A stretch of DNA of 34,333 nucleotides, taken from positions 1-34,333 of IMG/VR virus record IMGVR_UViG_3300010392_000069. One strand, given 5' to 3'. A program made the position numbers and the translations under genes. How positions within the stretch are numbered: the first letter of the stretch is position 1; each line of letters starts with the position of its first letter. The notes beneath the pieces are model-generated. The model did no database searches and was not told the origin of the DNA. It saw nothing but the letters and a program-made list of their open reading frames with translations. The DNA is from a virus. This document shows, one piece after another, positions 14,455-22,754 of the stretch.

Positions 14455-14760
14455 ATGGCTGAGAACTACGGAGCGAAGGTGCACAGCGTCGGACCCGACA
14501 CGTTACAGGTCGAGGCAGGCGGCATCATCAAAGGACAGGGCGGTGCCTATACAGTACTCGCCGCCGACGATACTGCCAACACAGTGAACATCGATACCGG
14601 CATTGACCGGGCGACCACCTTCCAGATTCAAATCCGCAGAGCGGGAGTCGAAGTGCAGGACGCGGCTGTCTGTAGTATGGCAGCAGGCGTAATAACCGTG
14701 GCCGATGGTGGAACCTACGCATTGACGGCAGGCGACATCATCCACTGGCTTGTAGCCTAA
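14455..14760 (+). CDS. Hypothetical late protein, 101 residues, beta-rich
   Basis: First gene of the late module. The product is rich in Gly, Ala, Thr and Val with alternating hydrophobics (GVITVADGGTYALTAGD), suggesting a compact beta-sandwich like small head-decoration or fibre-cap proteins. AAGGAAA lies before ATG 14455. The general composition recalls the 122-residue protein at 22754, but no clear alignment was seen. The function is unknown; a minor virion protein is the best guess from location. Confidence 0.68.
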   Translation: MAENYGAKVHSVGPDTLQVEAGGIIKGQGGAYTVLAADDTANTVNIDTGIDRATTFQIQIRRAGVEVQDAAVCSMAAGVITVADGGTYALTAGDIIHWLVA

Positions 14761-14775
14761 TAGGAAGCAGCACGC

Positions 14776-14898
14776 ATGTTGAATGAACTACTGACCGATA
14801 TCGTAACCAGAATCGACAGCGCAGCAGCAGTAGTGTTGGCTTGGATAACATGGGTACTTACCCAACTGTCCGCAGCACTTGGGCTGTTCAACTTCTAA
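14776..14898 (+). CDS. 40-residue hydrophobic microprotein
   Basis: The reading frame MLNELLTDIVTRIDS is followed by a strongly hydrophobic helix ending in SAALGLFNF, consistent with one membrane-spanning or amphipathic segment. AGGAAG lies 8 bases upstream. It fits neatly between two genes, with the next ribosome site immediately after. A holin-like or membrane-associated role is possible but unproven; its position in the packaging region rather than beside the endolysin is unusual. Confidence 0.5.
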   Translation: MLNELLTDIVTRIDSAAAVVLAWITWVLTQLSAALGLFNF

Positions 14899-14914
14899 CG
14901 ACAGGAGCGATACC

Positions 14915-15340
14915 ATGGCAGCACCCGGACGTACAGCCGATGGTAAGTTCGCCCCCGGCCATAAGAGCAGAGGTGGCAGACCACCAAAGGAACGGGAGAA
15001 GAACTACCAGAAGGCATTCAATGAAACCGTCAAGCTGGCGGACTGGGTTGCCATCATCAAAACAGCAGTCAAGGACGCGAAGAAGGGTAACGCAACCGCA
15101 CGCGCGTGGCTTACACAGTGGCTCTGTGGCAGCCCCGAGCAGTGGCTCACGCTTGGTTTTGGGAACCAAGGAGGACAGGAAGATGACGCAGCACGCATGT
15201 CAGAACTTACCGATGAAGAATTCCTCGCGCTGGCCGCAAACCTCGAAGTCAAGCTCGGCATCACAAAGGCTGAGCCAACTGCTGACTCGCCGAAGCCACG
15301 CCGTCGAAAGCGTCCGCAACCTACACGAAAAGAGGCATAA
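14915..15340 (+). CDS. terS: Terminase small subunit-like protein
   Basis: The 141-residue protein opens with AAPGRTADGKFAPGHKSRGGRPPK, a pattern shared by phage proteins next to large terminases (DUF5681 and small terminases). It is followed by a helical core (DWVAIIKTAVKDAKKGNATARAWLTQWLCG) typical of that group. The C-terminus is basic (PRRRKRPQPTRK). AGGAG precedes ATG 14915; an in-frame ATG at 14879 overlaps the upstream gene and lacks a site. It would recognise the packaging site and recruit the large subunit encoded at 15920. Confidence 0.72.
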   Translation: MAAPGRTADGKFAPGHKSRGGRPPKEREKNYQKAFNETVKLADWVAIIKTAVKDAKKGNATARAWLTQWLCGSPEQWLTLGFGNQGGQEDDAARMSELTDEEFLALAANLEVKLGITKAEPTADSPKPRRRKRPQPTRKEA

Positions 15341-15345
15341 GCATC

Positions 15346-15783
15346 ATGAACACTCGTTCTGACCAAAACGACCAGAAGCACCAAAACGACGCAAAAAGAA
15401 ACACCAATGCCCCCATGCCCCCCCGTCACTCTTTGCCACATGTTGGACGGTCGGTGCAGCACTTGTATTCTTCCCACGCCCGGAATTACGGTAAAACGGA
15501 AGCTCAGCAAAATTTTGCGGGGCTTTTGAATGCGGGTTCGTCGCCGTTTTTTCTGGTTCTTCCTGAATTTGACGTGTTGCCCCATCCCGACGGGGAACAA
15601 CTGGTGTGTAGAAAGACTGGCAAGGTGTTATTAGTGCTCCACACCCCCGTAATCGATGCGAGGACTTTCGGAGCGATTACCACCACGTACATGCGTAAGG
15701 ACGTGGATGGCCTGTGTGCCAAGGATGAAAAGGCCTGCGAAACCCCCGCAGACCCCGACCAATGGAGTCATTCCCAGATATGA
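15346..15783 (+). CDS. Hypothetical protein, 145 residues
   Basis: Not recognised. The first 40 residues are polar and probably disordered (rich in Asn, Gln, Asp, His); the middle contains FFLVLPEFDVLPHP and KVLLVLHTPVIDARTFG, suggesting a small globular domain. Two Cys occur near the end (GLCAKDEKAC). It lies between the terminase subunits, a common place for small accessory or nuclease genes, but no nuclease motif is visible. Its end overlaps the next start by four bases (ATGA). Confidence 0.6.
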   Translation: MNTRSDQNDQKHQNDAKRNTNAPMPPRHSLPHVGRSVQHLYSSHARNYGKTEAQQNFAGLLNAGSSPFFLVLPEFDVLPHPDGEQLVCRKTGKVLLVLHTPVIDARTFGAITTTYMRKDVDGLCAKDEKACETPADPDQWSHSQI

Positions 15784-15920
15784 AGATGCGATGTTCAGTT
15801 TGCGGCCATGAATCGGAAGATACTAGTGCCGTAGACGTGAAAGAAGGAAAAGGTACACGCCAAGTGCTGATGTGTGGTAAGTGTGCTTCCTCGAATAAGA
15901 AAGACAAGGAGAAGTACTGA
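15780..15920 (+). CDS. 46-residue zinc-ribbon microprotein
   Basis: Two CxxC knuckles, CSVC (5-8) and CGKC (32-35), separated by 23 residues make a canonical zinc ribbon; the tail is Lys-rich (SNKKDKEKY). It overlaps both neighbours (ATGA at each end), so it is translated as part of the terminase operon. The function is unknown; nucleic-acid or terminase binding are possible. Confidence 0.6.
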   Translation: MKMRCSVCGHESEDTSAVDVKEGKGTRQVLMCGKCASSNKKDKEKY

Positions 15921-17254
15921 TGCGTACGCCAAAGGTTCTCGACCCCCACAACAAAGACGTGCGAGAACTGCTATTGGCGTACCGTTATCGTTGGTCGTTG
16001 CACCGTCGCCCGGAACAGTGGGCAGATGATAAAGACGATTGGACGTATTGGTTCTTTTGCGCGGGGCGTGGGGCTGGTAAGACCAGAAGTGGTGCGGAGA
16101 AGGTGCGGGAGTGGGCCGAGAAAGGGGTATATCAGGAGATTGCCCTTATCGCTCCAACCCATGATGACGTTGAAAAGGTTATGCTAAACGGACCGGCTGG
16201 TATTATGCGTATCTGTCCTCCGTGGTATCGGCCGACATTCAACGCCCGCAGTCGTATCCTCCAATGGCCTGACCGTATAACAACCGATGCTGATGGGCGG
16301 ATTATTTCCAGACGTGACGGCATGAGAGCTTATTGCTACTCCGCTGAGAAACCAGAAAAATTCCGAGGTCCACAGTTTCAAGCGGCATGGGCTGATGAGA
16401 TATGCGCTTGGCGTTTCCCGTTAGCATGGGAACTCCTCGCGTTCGGCATCCGTCTTCCCCCGCGCCCCCGCGTAATTATCACTAGCACTCCGAAACCTAT
16501 TCCAGTAATCCGGGAAATAATGGATTACAAGGGGTTATATGTTACTTCAGGCACCACATACGATAACGTGGCAAACCTCTCAGGCGTTTTCTTCGACACA
16601 ATTATCAAACGTTTTGAAGGCACTCGACTCGGACGCCAAGAACTTCTTGCAGAGTTGTTGTCCGATAATCCACACGCACTCTGGAAATCAAGCCTCATCG
16701 AGAGGTCAAGACTAGTATGCGGTGAGAAAGAACTGCCAGAGTTCGATGATGTGGTGATAGCGGTTGACCCGAACGCATCTGAGTCTGAGAACGCAGATGA
16801 TTGTGGTATCATTGTCTGTGCGTCACGTTGGGATGGTAACACAACACACTATTACACACTAGAAGATGCGACCATGGTCCAACCCACCCCGGAAGAATGG
16901 GGACAAGAGGTTGTGCGTGTCTTCAAACGTTGGCGAGCACATCGCGTTGTCTTTGAAGGAAACAAAGGTGGCAACATGGGTAAATCCATTATCCACAACG
17001 TAGACAACGACGTGCCAGTTAAAATCGTCTATGCCATGACAGGAAAGACAAGGCGAGCGGAACCAATCGCACAATTAAGCGAGCAGGGTCGAGACCACCA
17101 CTGGGGGTTATTCCCAGAGTTGGAAAGCGAAATGCTTGATTGGAACCCCAAGATGCCACAGGAACAACAAGAAAGCCCCGACCGAATGGATGCGAAGGTT
17201 TGGGGTTATACAGACCTTATGGAACACTGCGAACTTCAACAAGGAGTGATATAA
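15920..17254 (+). CDS. terL: Terminase large subunit
   Basis: ATP-driven packaging motor and nuclease, 444 residues. Walker A is AGRGAGKTRS (Lys54), Walker B is QAAWADEICAW (Asp159, Glu160), the coupling motif is ITSTPKP (188-194). The nuclease domain starts with VIAVDPNASE (Asp283). The C-terminal GRDHHWGLFPELESEMLDW pattern is that of Terminase_6 family enzymes. AAGGAG precedes the ATG, which overlaps the stop of the zinc-ribbon gene. The portal gene starts on its stop codon (TAATG). The family placement leaves the packaging mode (cos, pac or other) open. Confidence 0.95.
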   Translation: MRTPKVLDPHNKDVRELLLAYRYRWSLHRRPEQWADDKDDWTYWFFCAGRGAGKTRSGAEKVREWAEKGVYQEIALIAPTHDDVEKVMLNGPAGIMRICPPWYRPTFNARSRILQWPDRITTDADGRIISRRDGMRAYCYSAEKPEKFRGPQFQAAWADEICAWRFPLAWELLAFGIRLPPRPRVIITSTPKPIPVIREIMDYKGLYVTSGTTYDNVANLSGVFFDTIIKRFEGTRLGRQELLAELLSDNPHALWKSSLIERSRLVCGEKELPEFDDVVIAVDPNASESENADDCGIIVCASRWDGNTTHYYTLEDATMVQPTPEEWGQEVVRVFKRWRAHRVVFEGNKGGNMGKSIIHNVDNDVPVKIVYAMTGKTRRAEPIAQLSEQGRDHHWGLFPELESEMLDWNPKMPQEQQESPDRMDAKVWGYTDLMEHCELQQGVI

Positions 17255-18624
17255 TGGGCATCTTCAGCCGTATATTCGGGTCGGACGCACCCGCGCCGGA
17301 AGTGTCCGGTGAGCAGGGTAAAGCTATCCTCGACCCTATCGGTACGGGATGGACCATGCTCTCCGGGAATTGGCCGCACCAATGGAAGGACGGCAGCGAA
17401 ATCTTCCGTCCGATGACCGTTGTCGAAAAGGAGATGGCATACCGCCATCCTCTTATCAAAGCGTGTTGCGATGAGATAGCCTACGCTCTCGTTGAACCGC
17501 AGCTTGAATATGGGTACTGGAAAGATAAAGAATGGGTTTCGCTACCTCACCCCGCACTGGAAACCTTGAAACGGCCTTTCATCCGGCACAGCCAGCGACG
17601 ATTGCTAGCCCTCTGGGTCGTGCGGTACTTACTAACTGGTCTCTCTTACTTGCAAAAGTTCGAGAGTCGGTTAGGTGAGGTAGCATCTATTGTACCATAT
17701 CCTACGTCATGGGTCACACCAACACACTCGCAGTTCACCGGTATGATTGACTATTATACGGTGAATGGGCAAAACAAGCCCGTCGCTCCAGAAGCGATGA
17801 TTATTCTTGAAGCACTGGACCCCGGGCAGTTGTGGGGTGGTGTGTCCGCGCTTGACGCAGCTTGTAATGATTATTTCCTAGACTGTGAGAAAGACGAATA
17901 CTTGGCAGAGATGATGGAGAATCTCAAAGTCGCTGGCATGATTATCATGGCAAAGAATGGGATGCACCGTCAAGAGCGCGAAGACTTCAAACGCGACGTA
18001 CACAATGCTATCGGTAAGGGAGCACGTGGGAACCCGCTTATCCTGTCTGGTGACTATGAAATCAATCAGAGCAATCCTTTGTCGGATATGGACTGGCCGT
18101 CTTTCCAAGAGTCACGTGAAGCACGTGTCTGTATGTCCTTTGGCATTCCGCCAATATTGATTGGCTCTAAGTTGGGGCTGTCGCATATGACGTATTCCAA
18201 CTATCAAGAAACCCGGCGCAGCTTCTATATGGAAACCTTGTCTAACCTATGGCCTATGATGGAAGAAGCAATAGGATATGGTTTCCTGTCGGAACAAGAG
18301 ATGCGTGAAGGTCGTATGTTCAGGTTTCGCAAAGACCTCCTCTCGGAATTCCAAGAGGATTTGAATATAAAAAGCGGAAGGATTATGGCAGAGTTCTCGG
18401 GTGGTCTTATCCCGAAAGAGAAAGCCCGGGCAGAGTTGAACTACGATACAGACGAGTTGCGGGAGCTTGACAAGAAAGAGAAGGAAGAAAATGATAAACA
18501 GCAAACTACAGAATCAGACAGACGCGGAAGCGACGCACATCGCGGAACCTCCGGACCCGAAGCTGCCGAAGCTGAAGGAGAGACCACCAAGGGCAGAACG
18601 CCAAAAGGTGGAAGACCCGAATGA
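17254..18624 (+). CDS. Portal protein (HK97-type)
   Basis: Forms the dodecameric channel at the capsid vertex. The 456-residue sequence has portal features: an N-terminal MGIFSRIFG helix, HPLIKACCDEIA, a long central stem region, and ESREARVCMSFGIPPILIG followed by SNYQETRRSFYMETL, matching the conserved HK97-type segment. AAGGAG lies before ATG 17254. From about residue 405 the tail is charged and low-complexity (KKEKEEND..., then Gly/Glu/Arg-rich), and its last 134 bases are also read in another frame by the following gene. Confidence 0.93.
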   Translation: MGIFSRIFGSDAPAPEVSGEQGKAILDPIGTGWTMLSGNWPHQWKDGSEIFRPMTVVEKEMAYRHPLIKACCDEIAYALVEPQLEYGYWKDKEWVSLPHPALETLKRPFIRHSQRRLLALWVVRYLLTGLSYLQKFESRLGEVASIVPYPTSWVTPTHSQFTGMIDYYTVNGQNKPVAPEAMIILEALDPGQLWGGVSALDAACNDYFLDCEKDEYLAEMMENLKVAGMIIMAKNGMHRQEREDFKRDVHNAIGKGARGNPLILSGDYEINQSNPLSDMDWPSFQESREARVCMSFGIPPILIGSKLGLSHMTYSNYQETRRSFYMETLSNLWPMMEEAIGYGFLSEQEMREGRMFRFRKDLLSEFQEDLNIKSGRIMAEFSGGLIPKEKARAELNYDTDELRELDKKEKEENDKQQTTESDRRGSDAHRGTSGPEAAEAEGETTKGRTPKGGRPE

Positions 18625-18772
18625 GGCATTGTTCCTTATCGGTGAATTGTGTAAGGAAGCATTGGACGAAGACGAGCAACGTTTCGGTAAGAAAGCGTTC
18701 GCCTCTGAGGTCCTTAGCATTGTAACCGATGTTCCGGAAGCGACGCCCAAGAAGGCAAAGAAGGAAAAATAA
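18491..18772 (+). CDS. Hypothetical protein, 93 residues, overlapping the portal gene
   Basis: Begins inside the portal gene at ATG 18491, with GAAGGAAG just upstream, and continues 148 bases beyond it. The first 45 residues are Pro/Lys-rich and come from the overlap; the rest forms a likely helical domain (NEALFLIGELCKEALDEDEQRFGKKAF) with a Lys-rich end. Its location between portal and protease suggests a head assembly or scaffolding accessory, but there is no recognised family. A shorter product from a later start is possible. Confidence 0.6.
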   Translation: MINSKLQNQTDAEATHIAEPPDPKLPKLKERPPRAERQKVEDPNEALFLIGELCKEALDEDEQRFGKKAFASEVLSIVTDVPEATPKKAKKEK

Positions 18773-18775
18773 GCT

Positions 18776-19018
18776 ATGAACTCGCGCTCGCAAGTCGATA
18801 TGGTCAAAGTAAGACAAGCCGTGTCTTACTTTACCTGTATTGAACCTCCAGTTGTAGGGCAAAAAGCGTGTTACATACACGGTAAAACGCTGGTTTCCTA
18901 TGTAGAGGCATTACGAGAAGCTCTTTATCAGGCAGGCGAGCGAGCGAGGACATTTGACCTGCTTACGTCTGAGAATCACCGGTTGAAGGCATTGTTGAAA
19001 GAAAGGGAAACTAAATGA
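18776..19018 (+). CDS. Hypothetical protein, 80 residues, C-terminal helix
   Basis: Not recognised. It holds a short Cys pair (FTCIEPPVVGQKACYIHG) and a C-terminal heptad-like helix (ENHRLKALLKERETK) that could form a coiled coil. GAAGGAAAA lies before the ATG; the stop overlaps the protease start (ATGA). It lies within the head operon; a head-assembly accessory role is inferred only from position. Confidence 0.6.
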   Translation: MNSRSQVDMVKVRQAVSYFTCIEPPVVGQKACYIHGKTLVSYVEALREALYQAGERARTFDLLTSENHRLKALLKERETK

Positions 19019-19809
19019 GTACAGCAGCCCTATCCCGCGTAGACGACCCGGACGAAAAGCAGGTCTGGGACTACGACGGCAGAGTGTATACAAAATATCT
19101 CACGGACGTTGAGGCAAAGGTCGCTTCCAGTGGTTCCGGTGAGATTCAAGGATACTTGGCATCGTACGGAAACATAGACCGAGGTGGTGAGCGCATCTTC
19201 ATCGGTGCGTTCGCTAAGTCCATCAAAGAGAAGGTGGCCGCGGGCAAGATTCCGTTGATGTCAAAACACTTGGCACATGGTGGTGGTGTGGAGGATGTAA
19301 TCGGAGTCATTAAGGAGGCAGAAGAGCGTCCTAAAGGGCTTTGGATACGTGCGGTGTTCGCTAAAGATGAGAAGTCGCAATCTATCCGGACAAAAATCAT
19401 GGACGGTATGGTGTGGGGCTTGTCCGTAGGATACCGCATGATTAAATGGGACGACGAACGGGATATGCGTACTGGTCGTCGAATCCTTAATCTACGTGAA
19501 TTGGCATTAGTCGAGGGCACCGTGACGGTGAACCCGATGAATGAGGAAGCGGTCATCTTGGCCGCAAAATCGATTCAAGAAGAGCTTGCCGGCTCCAATG
19601 GTGACCATCCGGCGTCGCAAGCCTCCATCGACCGTTTGAGCGAAGCAATTGAACTCTTGGCCGGGAAACAGCCACTGGGCGACCCCGCCCCAGTACTGGA
19701 CAACGCAGAGGGTGAAAACTGGGTACCCATCGATGGCTCAGTGCTTCAAGAACAATCGATGAGACTGTCGCAACTTAAACTGGAATTGGCAAGAAAGGAT
19801 TTAATCTAA
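19015..19809 (+). CDS. HK97-family prohead protease (S78)
   Basis: Serine protease that cleaves the capsid delta domain and itself during head maturation. The core matches the family: GEIQGYLASYGNIDRGGERIF, then the His of MSKHLAHGG (His85 or His88), the Ser of WGLSVGY (Ser137), and the ELALVEGTVTVNPMNEEA segment with its acidic residue. A C-terminal helical extension of about 70 residues could serve in assembly. The start overlaps the previous stop, and its stop overlaps the capsid start. Confidence 0.92.
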   Translation: MSTAALSRVDDPDEKQVWDYDGRVYTKYLTDVEAKVASSGSGEIQGYLASYGNIDRGGERIFIGAFAKSIKEKVAAGKIPLMSKHLAHGGGVEDVIGVIKEAEERPKGLWIRAVFAKDEKSQSIRTKIMDGMVWGLSVGYRMIKWDDERDMRTGRRILNLRELALVEGTVTVNPMNEEAVILAAKSIQEELAGSNGDHPASQASIDRLSEAIELLAGKQPLGDPAPVLDNAEGENWVPIDGSVLQEQSMRLSQLKLELARKDLI

Positions 19810-21332
19810 TGGGAAAAGTACGCGCAATCACTGACATACTCGCCGACATGGAGCAGTGTCAGACCGTGATGCACGAGTATCACGGTAAATCGAATGACAC
19901 CGACATCGAGGAATCCAAGCGCAAAGAATATGGCGTTCTGTTCAATAAGAAGCGCGCGGAATTCGATGCATTCTCCGGTGAGTTGAACGACGTAAAAGCA
20001 ATGGCGGAAGTTCAGTCCACCATTAACCACGCCAAGGATTTGTCGAAGCCCGACTTTGGCAACACCAACTTCAACCCCGAAACGCCCGAAACGAAGGGCA
20101 AGACCAGTGGAGAAGGTGACCTTCAGACGAAGCAGGATGACGGGTTTACGTACCAGTCCAAATGTGACGCCTTCAACAACGCGGGAACGATTGAACTCGC
20201 ACTTGACCCCGTGAAAGACCAACTCCTGAAGGGCAAAATCTTCGCGGATTGGTTCGCCTTTGGTTCTGGCGCAATTGAGGGTGAAGCCCTCGCCGCTATC
20301 CAGTGCAAAGACGCTCGGGCGCTCAAGATGGCCGAAGGTCGCACGGTTTGTTCCATGCCGAAGTTCATGGCCCAATTCGTACGGGCAAAGTCTGTACGGC
20401 GTGGTGGTCACGACTACCTGATTGACGGTCTCGAAGGCAAGGTCATCTTGTCCACAGACGCAACCGGTGGCGCGACTGACTCCGGGGCTGCCAACCTGTT
20501 GGCGCCTGACTTCCGCGCACTTCTGTTGGAGTATCCGATTTACGCTCCGCAGTTGTACAATCTGTGTCAGCAGTTCCGGTCGTACAATGGCTCGGTTGAA
20601 TGGCCGATGCTTGACCAAGACCAAGGCGATTATGGTGGTGTAGCATTTACGTGGAAATCCACGGAAGGTGCGGACAAGGGTGAGACCGAACCGGTCTTTA
20701 CCGATTTTACGTTGAACACGCACGAACTGTCTGGTTGGACGGAACTCTCGTTGCAGGCTCTTCGCCGTTCGAGCATTGACCTCCAGTCCACCATCATGCG
20801 TCTCTTCCGTAACGCCGCCGTGGCCGAATGGAGCAACAAGATTCTCCATGGTTCCGGTAGCAATCAGCCGCTTGGTGTTCTGCACGCGAACGCTTCTAAT
20901 GTTATCTCCGTCGCCCGGCAGGTCGCGAATCAGGTTTCGTGGAAAGACCTTACGCAGCTTGAATTCGCCATTCGCCGCGCTCAGCGTTACGGTGCACAGT
21001 ACATCGTGGATGACAGCGTCGAGCAGTACCTGAAGGACACACTCGATGGGCAGGGTCGTCCGTTGTTTACGGCTGACGTTCACTCCCAGATTCGCAACCA
21101 GTTGGCTGGTTACAATTACGTGACGCACGATTATGGTTCCGTTCCGCTTGGAACGACCGGTGACGTTGTGTATGGCAACTGGAACTCTTACGCATGGGCC
21201 ATGGAAGAAGAAATCGCCATCGCCCGTTCGGAGCACGCGGAATTCAAGAAAGGCCGTGTGGTCTACCGCATGATTTGTTTCGTCGGCGGAAAACCCATCT
21301 ACCAGACGCACTTCGCGAAACTGGCGGCATAA
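19809..21332 (+). CDS. Major capsid protein, HK97 fold with delta domain
   Basis: The 507-residue product begins with a helical, charged delta domain (about 1-105: DILADMEQCQTVMHEY..., KKRAEFDAFSGELND) that should act as scaffold and be removed by the protease encoded just upstream. The remaining 400 residues carry HK97 capsid signatures, including SGWTELSLQALRRSSIDL, GSGSNQPLGVLH, and the C-terminal RVVYRMICFVGGKPIYQTHFAKL. The gene is noticeably C-rich at third codon positions compared with accessory genes, consistent with high expression. An antisense frame covers it but is a shadow. Confidence 0.94.
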   Translation: MGKVRAITDILADMEQCQTVMHEYHGKSNDTDIEESKRKEYGVLFNKKRAEFDAFSGELNDVKAMAEVQSTINHAKDLSKPDFGNTNFNPETPETKGKTSGEGDLQTKQDDGFTYQSKCDAFNNAGTIELALDPVKDQLLKGKIFADWFAFGSGAIEGEALAAIQCKDARALKMAEGRTVCSMPKFMAQFVRAKSVRRGGHDYLIDGLEGKVILSTDATGGATDSGAANLLAPDFRALLLEYPIYAPQLYNLCQQFRSYNGSVEWPMLDQDQGDYGGVAFTWKSTEGADKGETEPVFTDFTLNTHELSGWTELSLQALRRSSIDLQSTIMRLFRNAAVAEWSNKILHGSGSNQPLGVLHANASNVISVARQVANQVSWKDLTQLEFAIRRAQRYGAQYIVDDSVEQYLKDTLDGQGRPLFTADVHSQIRNQLAGYNYVTHDYGSVPLGTTGDVVYGNWNSYAWAMEEEIAIARSEHAEFKKGRVVYRMICFVGGKPIYQTHFAKLAA

Positions 21333-21380
21333 CAGTAACCCTTAACTCGTGGCCGTGTCTTAAATGGCAGAGTTAGAACC

Positions 21381-21425
21381 GCTAGCCCGGAGGTGGAGCA
21401 GCCTCCCTGGCACCTTCGGGCTAGT
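21381..21425 (+). promoter_or_regulatory. Strong intergenic hairpin downstream of the capsid gene
   Basis: CTAGCCCGGAGGTG (21382-21395) pairs along 14 positions, with one G-U, with CACCTTCGGGCTAG (21411-21424); a further G-U closes it. Inside, GGAGG could alternatively pair with CCTCC. No T-run follows, so attenuation or 3'-end protection of the capsid message is more likely than full termination. Confidence 0.6.
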
Positions 21426-21441
21426 TGGGAGTTATACAGTG

Positions 21442-21636
21442 ATGGCAAAGAATAAACAACAGACCCAAGCCAGGCAGGTCCCGGTGTCGGGTAAAACCGA
21501 AATCAAAATGCTGGACTCGTTGACGATTGAAGGTGAGAAGCTGGAGAGTGGCAAACGCTACACCCTGGCACCTTACATTCAGACAACGTTGGTCCGCAGA
21601 GGACACGCGGAATATGTCGGTAGTGACAGTAAGTGA
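21442..21636 (+). CDS. Small head-region protein, 64 residues
   Basis: The product starts MAKNKQQTQARQVPVSGKT and contains a short beta-type core (MLDSLTIEGEKLESGKRYTL, TTLVRRGHAEYV) seen in small proteins often encoded after capsid genes. GGGAG lies 10 bases before ATG 21442; GTG 21439 is an alternative. A longer version from ATG 21364 would translate through the hairpin and has no ribosome site. A minor head or connector role is likely from location. Confidence 0.6.
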   Translation: MAKNKQQTQARQVPVSGKTEIKMLDSLTIEGEKLESGKRYTLAPYIQTTLVRRGHAEYVGSDSK

Positions 21637-22186
21637 TGCGAGAGATTACATCAAGCTAGGTGCGGCGGTTCAGACCACACTGATTCAACTGCTGATTGAT
21701 TCGGCGGAAGAATGGCTAGCTCAGCAGCTTGATGTGTCCTTCACTCCAGAAACGGTGACGGACGAATTGTGCGACGGTGGTAATACCATCTTGTACGTTG
21801 AAAAGCTGCCGGTCTGGGTCATCACTGAAGTCAAAGATGCTACCGATGATACCGTGGTCGAGGCAGACCATTACAGATTGAATCGAAGAGGCCCGGAAAG
21901 GATAGACACACCGATGCGCTTCGCGGACTATAGAAGCGTTCGGTGGTACTCCGGGCATGGTCGTTGGAAGGTTACGTATGAAGCAGGGTATGATGATGAA
22001 ACCTCGGGCAGAGAAATTCCCGCCGGTGTGAAGCATCTTATCCTCGACATATTTATGCGTGGATGGTTTAATCGTGGAAATCCTGCGCTTGAATTATCGA
22101 CTGGCGGTAACCAAGCATGGGGCTTGATTATCGGAACAGACCTTCAGCGTCGTATAGATAACTACACCATCGGAAGGAGAGTGTAA
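21614..22186 (+). CDS. Head-tail connector protein (HK97 gp6-like adaptor)
   Basis: The 190-residue product begins MSVVTVSDARDYIKLG, then a helix (TTLIQLLIDSAEEWLAQQLDV), beta segments (LPVWVITEVKDA), and GRWKVTYEAGYDDE followed by PAGVKHLILDIFMRGWFNRG. This helix-strand pattern is typical of phage DNA-packaging adaptors bound beneath the portal. AGAGGA lies about 10 bases before ATG 21614, which overlaps the end of the previous gene by 23 bases. It is longer than many gp6-like proteins. Confidence 0.72.
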   Translation: MSVVTVSDARDYIKLGAAVQTTLIQLLIDSAEEWLAQQLDVSFTPETVTDELCDGGNTILYVEKLPVWVITEVKDATDDTVVEADHYRLNRRGPERIDTPMRFADYRSVRWYSGHGRWKVTYEAGYDDETSGREIPAGVKHLILDIFMRGWFNRGNPALELSTGGNQAWGLIIGTDLQRRIDNYTIGRRV

Positions 22187-22380
22187 TGCTCGACATCCCA
22201 GCGCAGAAGTATCGACCCGTACGAACAGGCGATGGTGCAGGAGGGTACACAACGGAACTCGGGGCTGCTACAACAATTTGGGCTGACGTGCTGTACCACC
22301 AAAACAACATCTGGCGTGTATTGGTTTTGGCAGAAGAAGATATCAAGATAAATGATATCCTAGCACTGCCTCACGGATAG
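22186..22380 (+). CDS. Short possible head-closure protein, 64 residues
   Basis: The sequence GDGAGGYTTELGAATTIWADV and IWRVLVLAEEDIKINDILALP resembles the core of head-tail joining or stopper proteins, but the usual length is about 100-120 residues, so this would be minimal. AAGGAGAG lies before the ATG, which overlaps the connector stop. Position directly after the adaptor gene is the main support for a head-closure role. Confidence 0.5.
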   Translation: MLDIPAQKYRPVRTGDGAGGYTTELGAATTIWADVLYHQNNIWRVLVLAEEDIKINDILALPHG

Positions 22381-22388
22381 GAGGTCCA

Positions 22389-22754
22389 ATGGAACCGAGC
22401 AACTTTTTAGAAATCTTCAATAGTGGCGGTATTGTCGGTGTGCTAGCCGTGTTCGGATGGTACATGGTGAAGGAACGCGACAAGTTGGAGAAAACCCGTA
22501 CGGAGGAAATGTTGAAACAACAGCAACTGAGTCTGGACCGCGAAAAAAGACTTGCGGACCGAATAGATTTAGTTGAAACATTTGTGCGTGACCAGTTGAT
22601 TACCGGAAGAGCAAAGATGATTGACGCGCTGAATCGTTCGACCGACGCACATGATGAGTTATGCAAAACTATAGCGTCTCTTCCATGTCAAAGTGTAAAC
22701 AGGCAGGCGTTACATGATTTTATGGCGTCGGCACAATCTGAAAGGAAAGAATAA
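22389..22754 (+). CDS. Single-pass membrane protein with cytoplasmic coiled coil
   Basis: Residues 13-27 (GGIVGVLAVFGWYMV) form one likely membrane segment; residues 28-70 are a charged heptad-like helix (KERDKLEKTRTEEMLKQQQLSLDREKRL). The layout matches BhlA/UviB-type small phage membrane proteins, some of which are holin-like, but here the gene sits among connector genes far from the endolysin. AGGAGGT precedes the ATG. A holin, a membrane-anchoring factor, or a virion protein are all possible. Confidence 0.6.
   Translation: MEPSNFLEIFNSGGIVGVLAVFGWYMVKERDKLEKTRTEEMLKQQQLSLDREKRLADRIDLVETFVRDQLITGRAKMIDALNRSTDAHDELCKTIASLPCQSVNRQALHDFMASAQSERKE

Noticed and set aside
14410-14560. GTG-initiated frame across the GCAGCAGCGAA repeats
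   Set aside because: It lacks a ribosome site and runs out of frame through the well-supported gene at 14455.
19806-21311. 501-residue antisense frame opposite the capsid gene
   Set aside because: It exactly mirrors a strongly biased coding gene, has no ribosome site, and would be the only large gene on the minus strand. It is a codon-bias shadow.
21364-21441. tRNA-like gene in the capsid-downstream hairpin
   Set aside because: The sequence forms one long stem, not a cloverleaf, and lacks T-loop and CCA-like ends.
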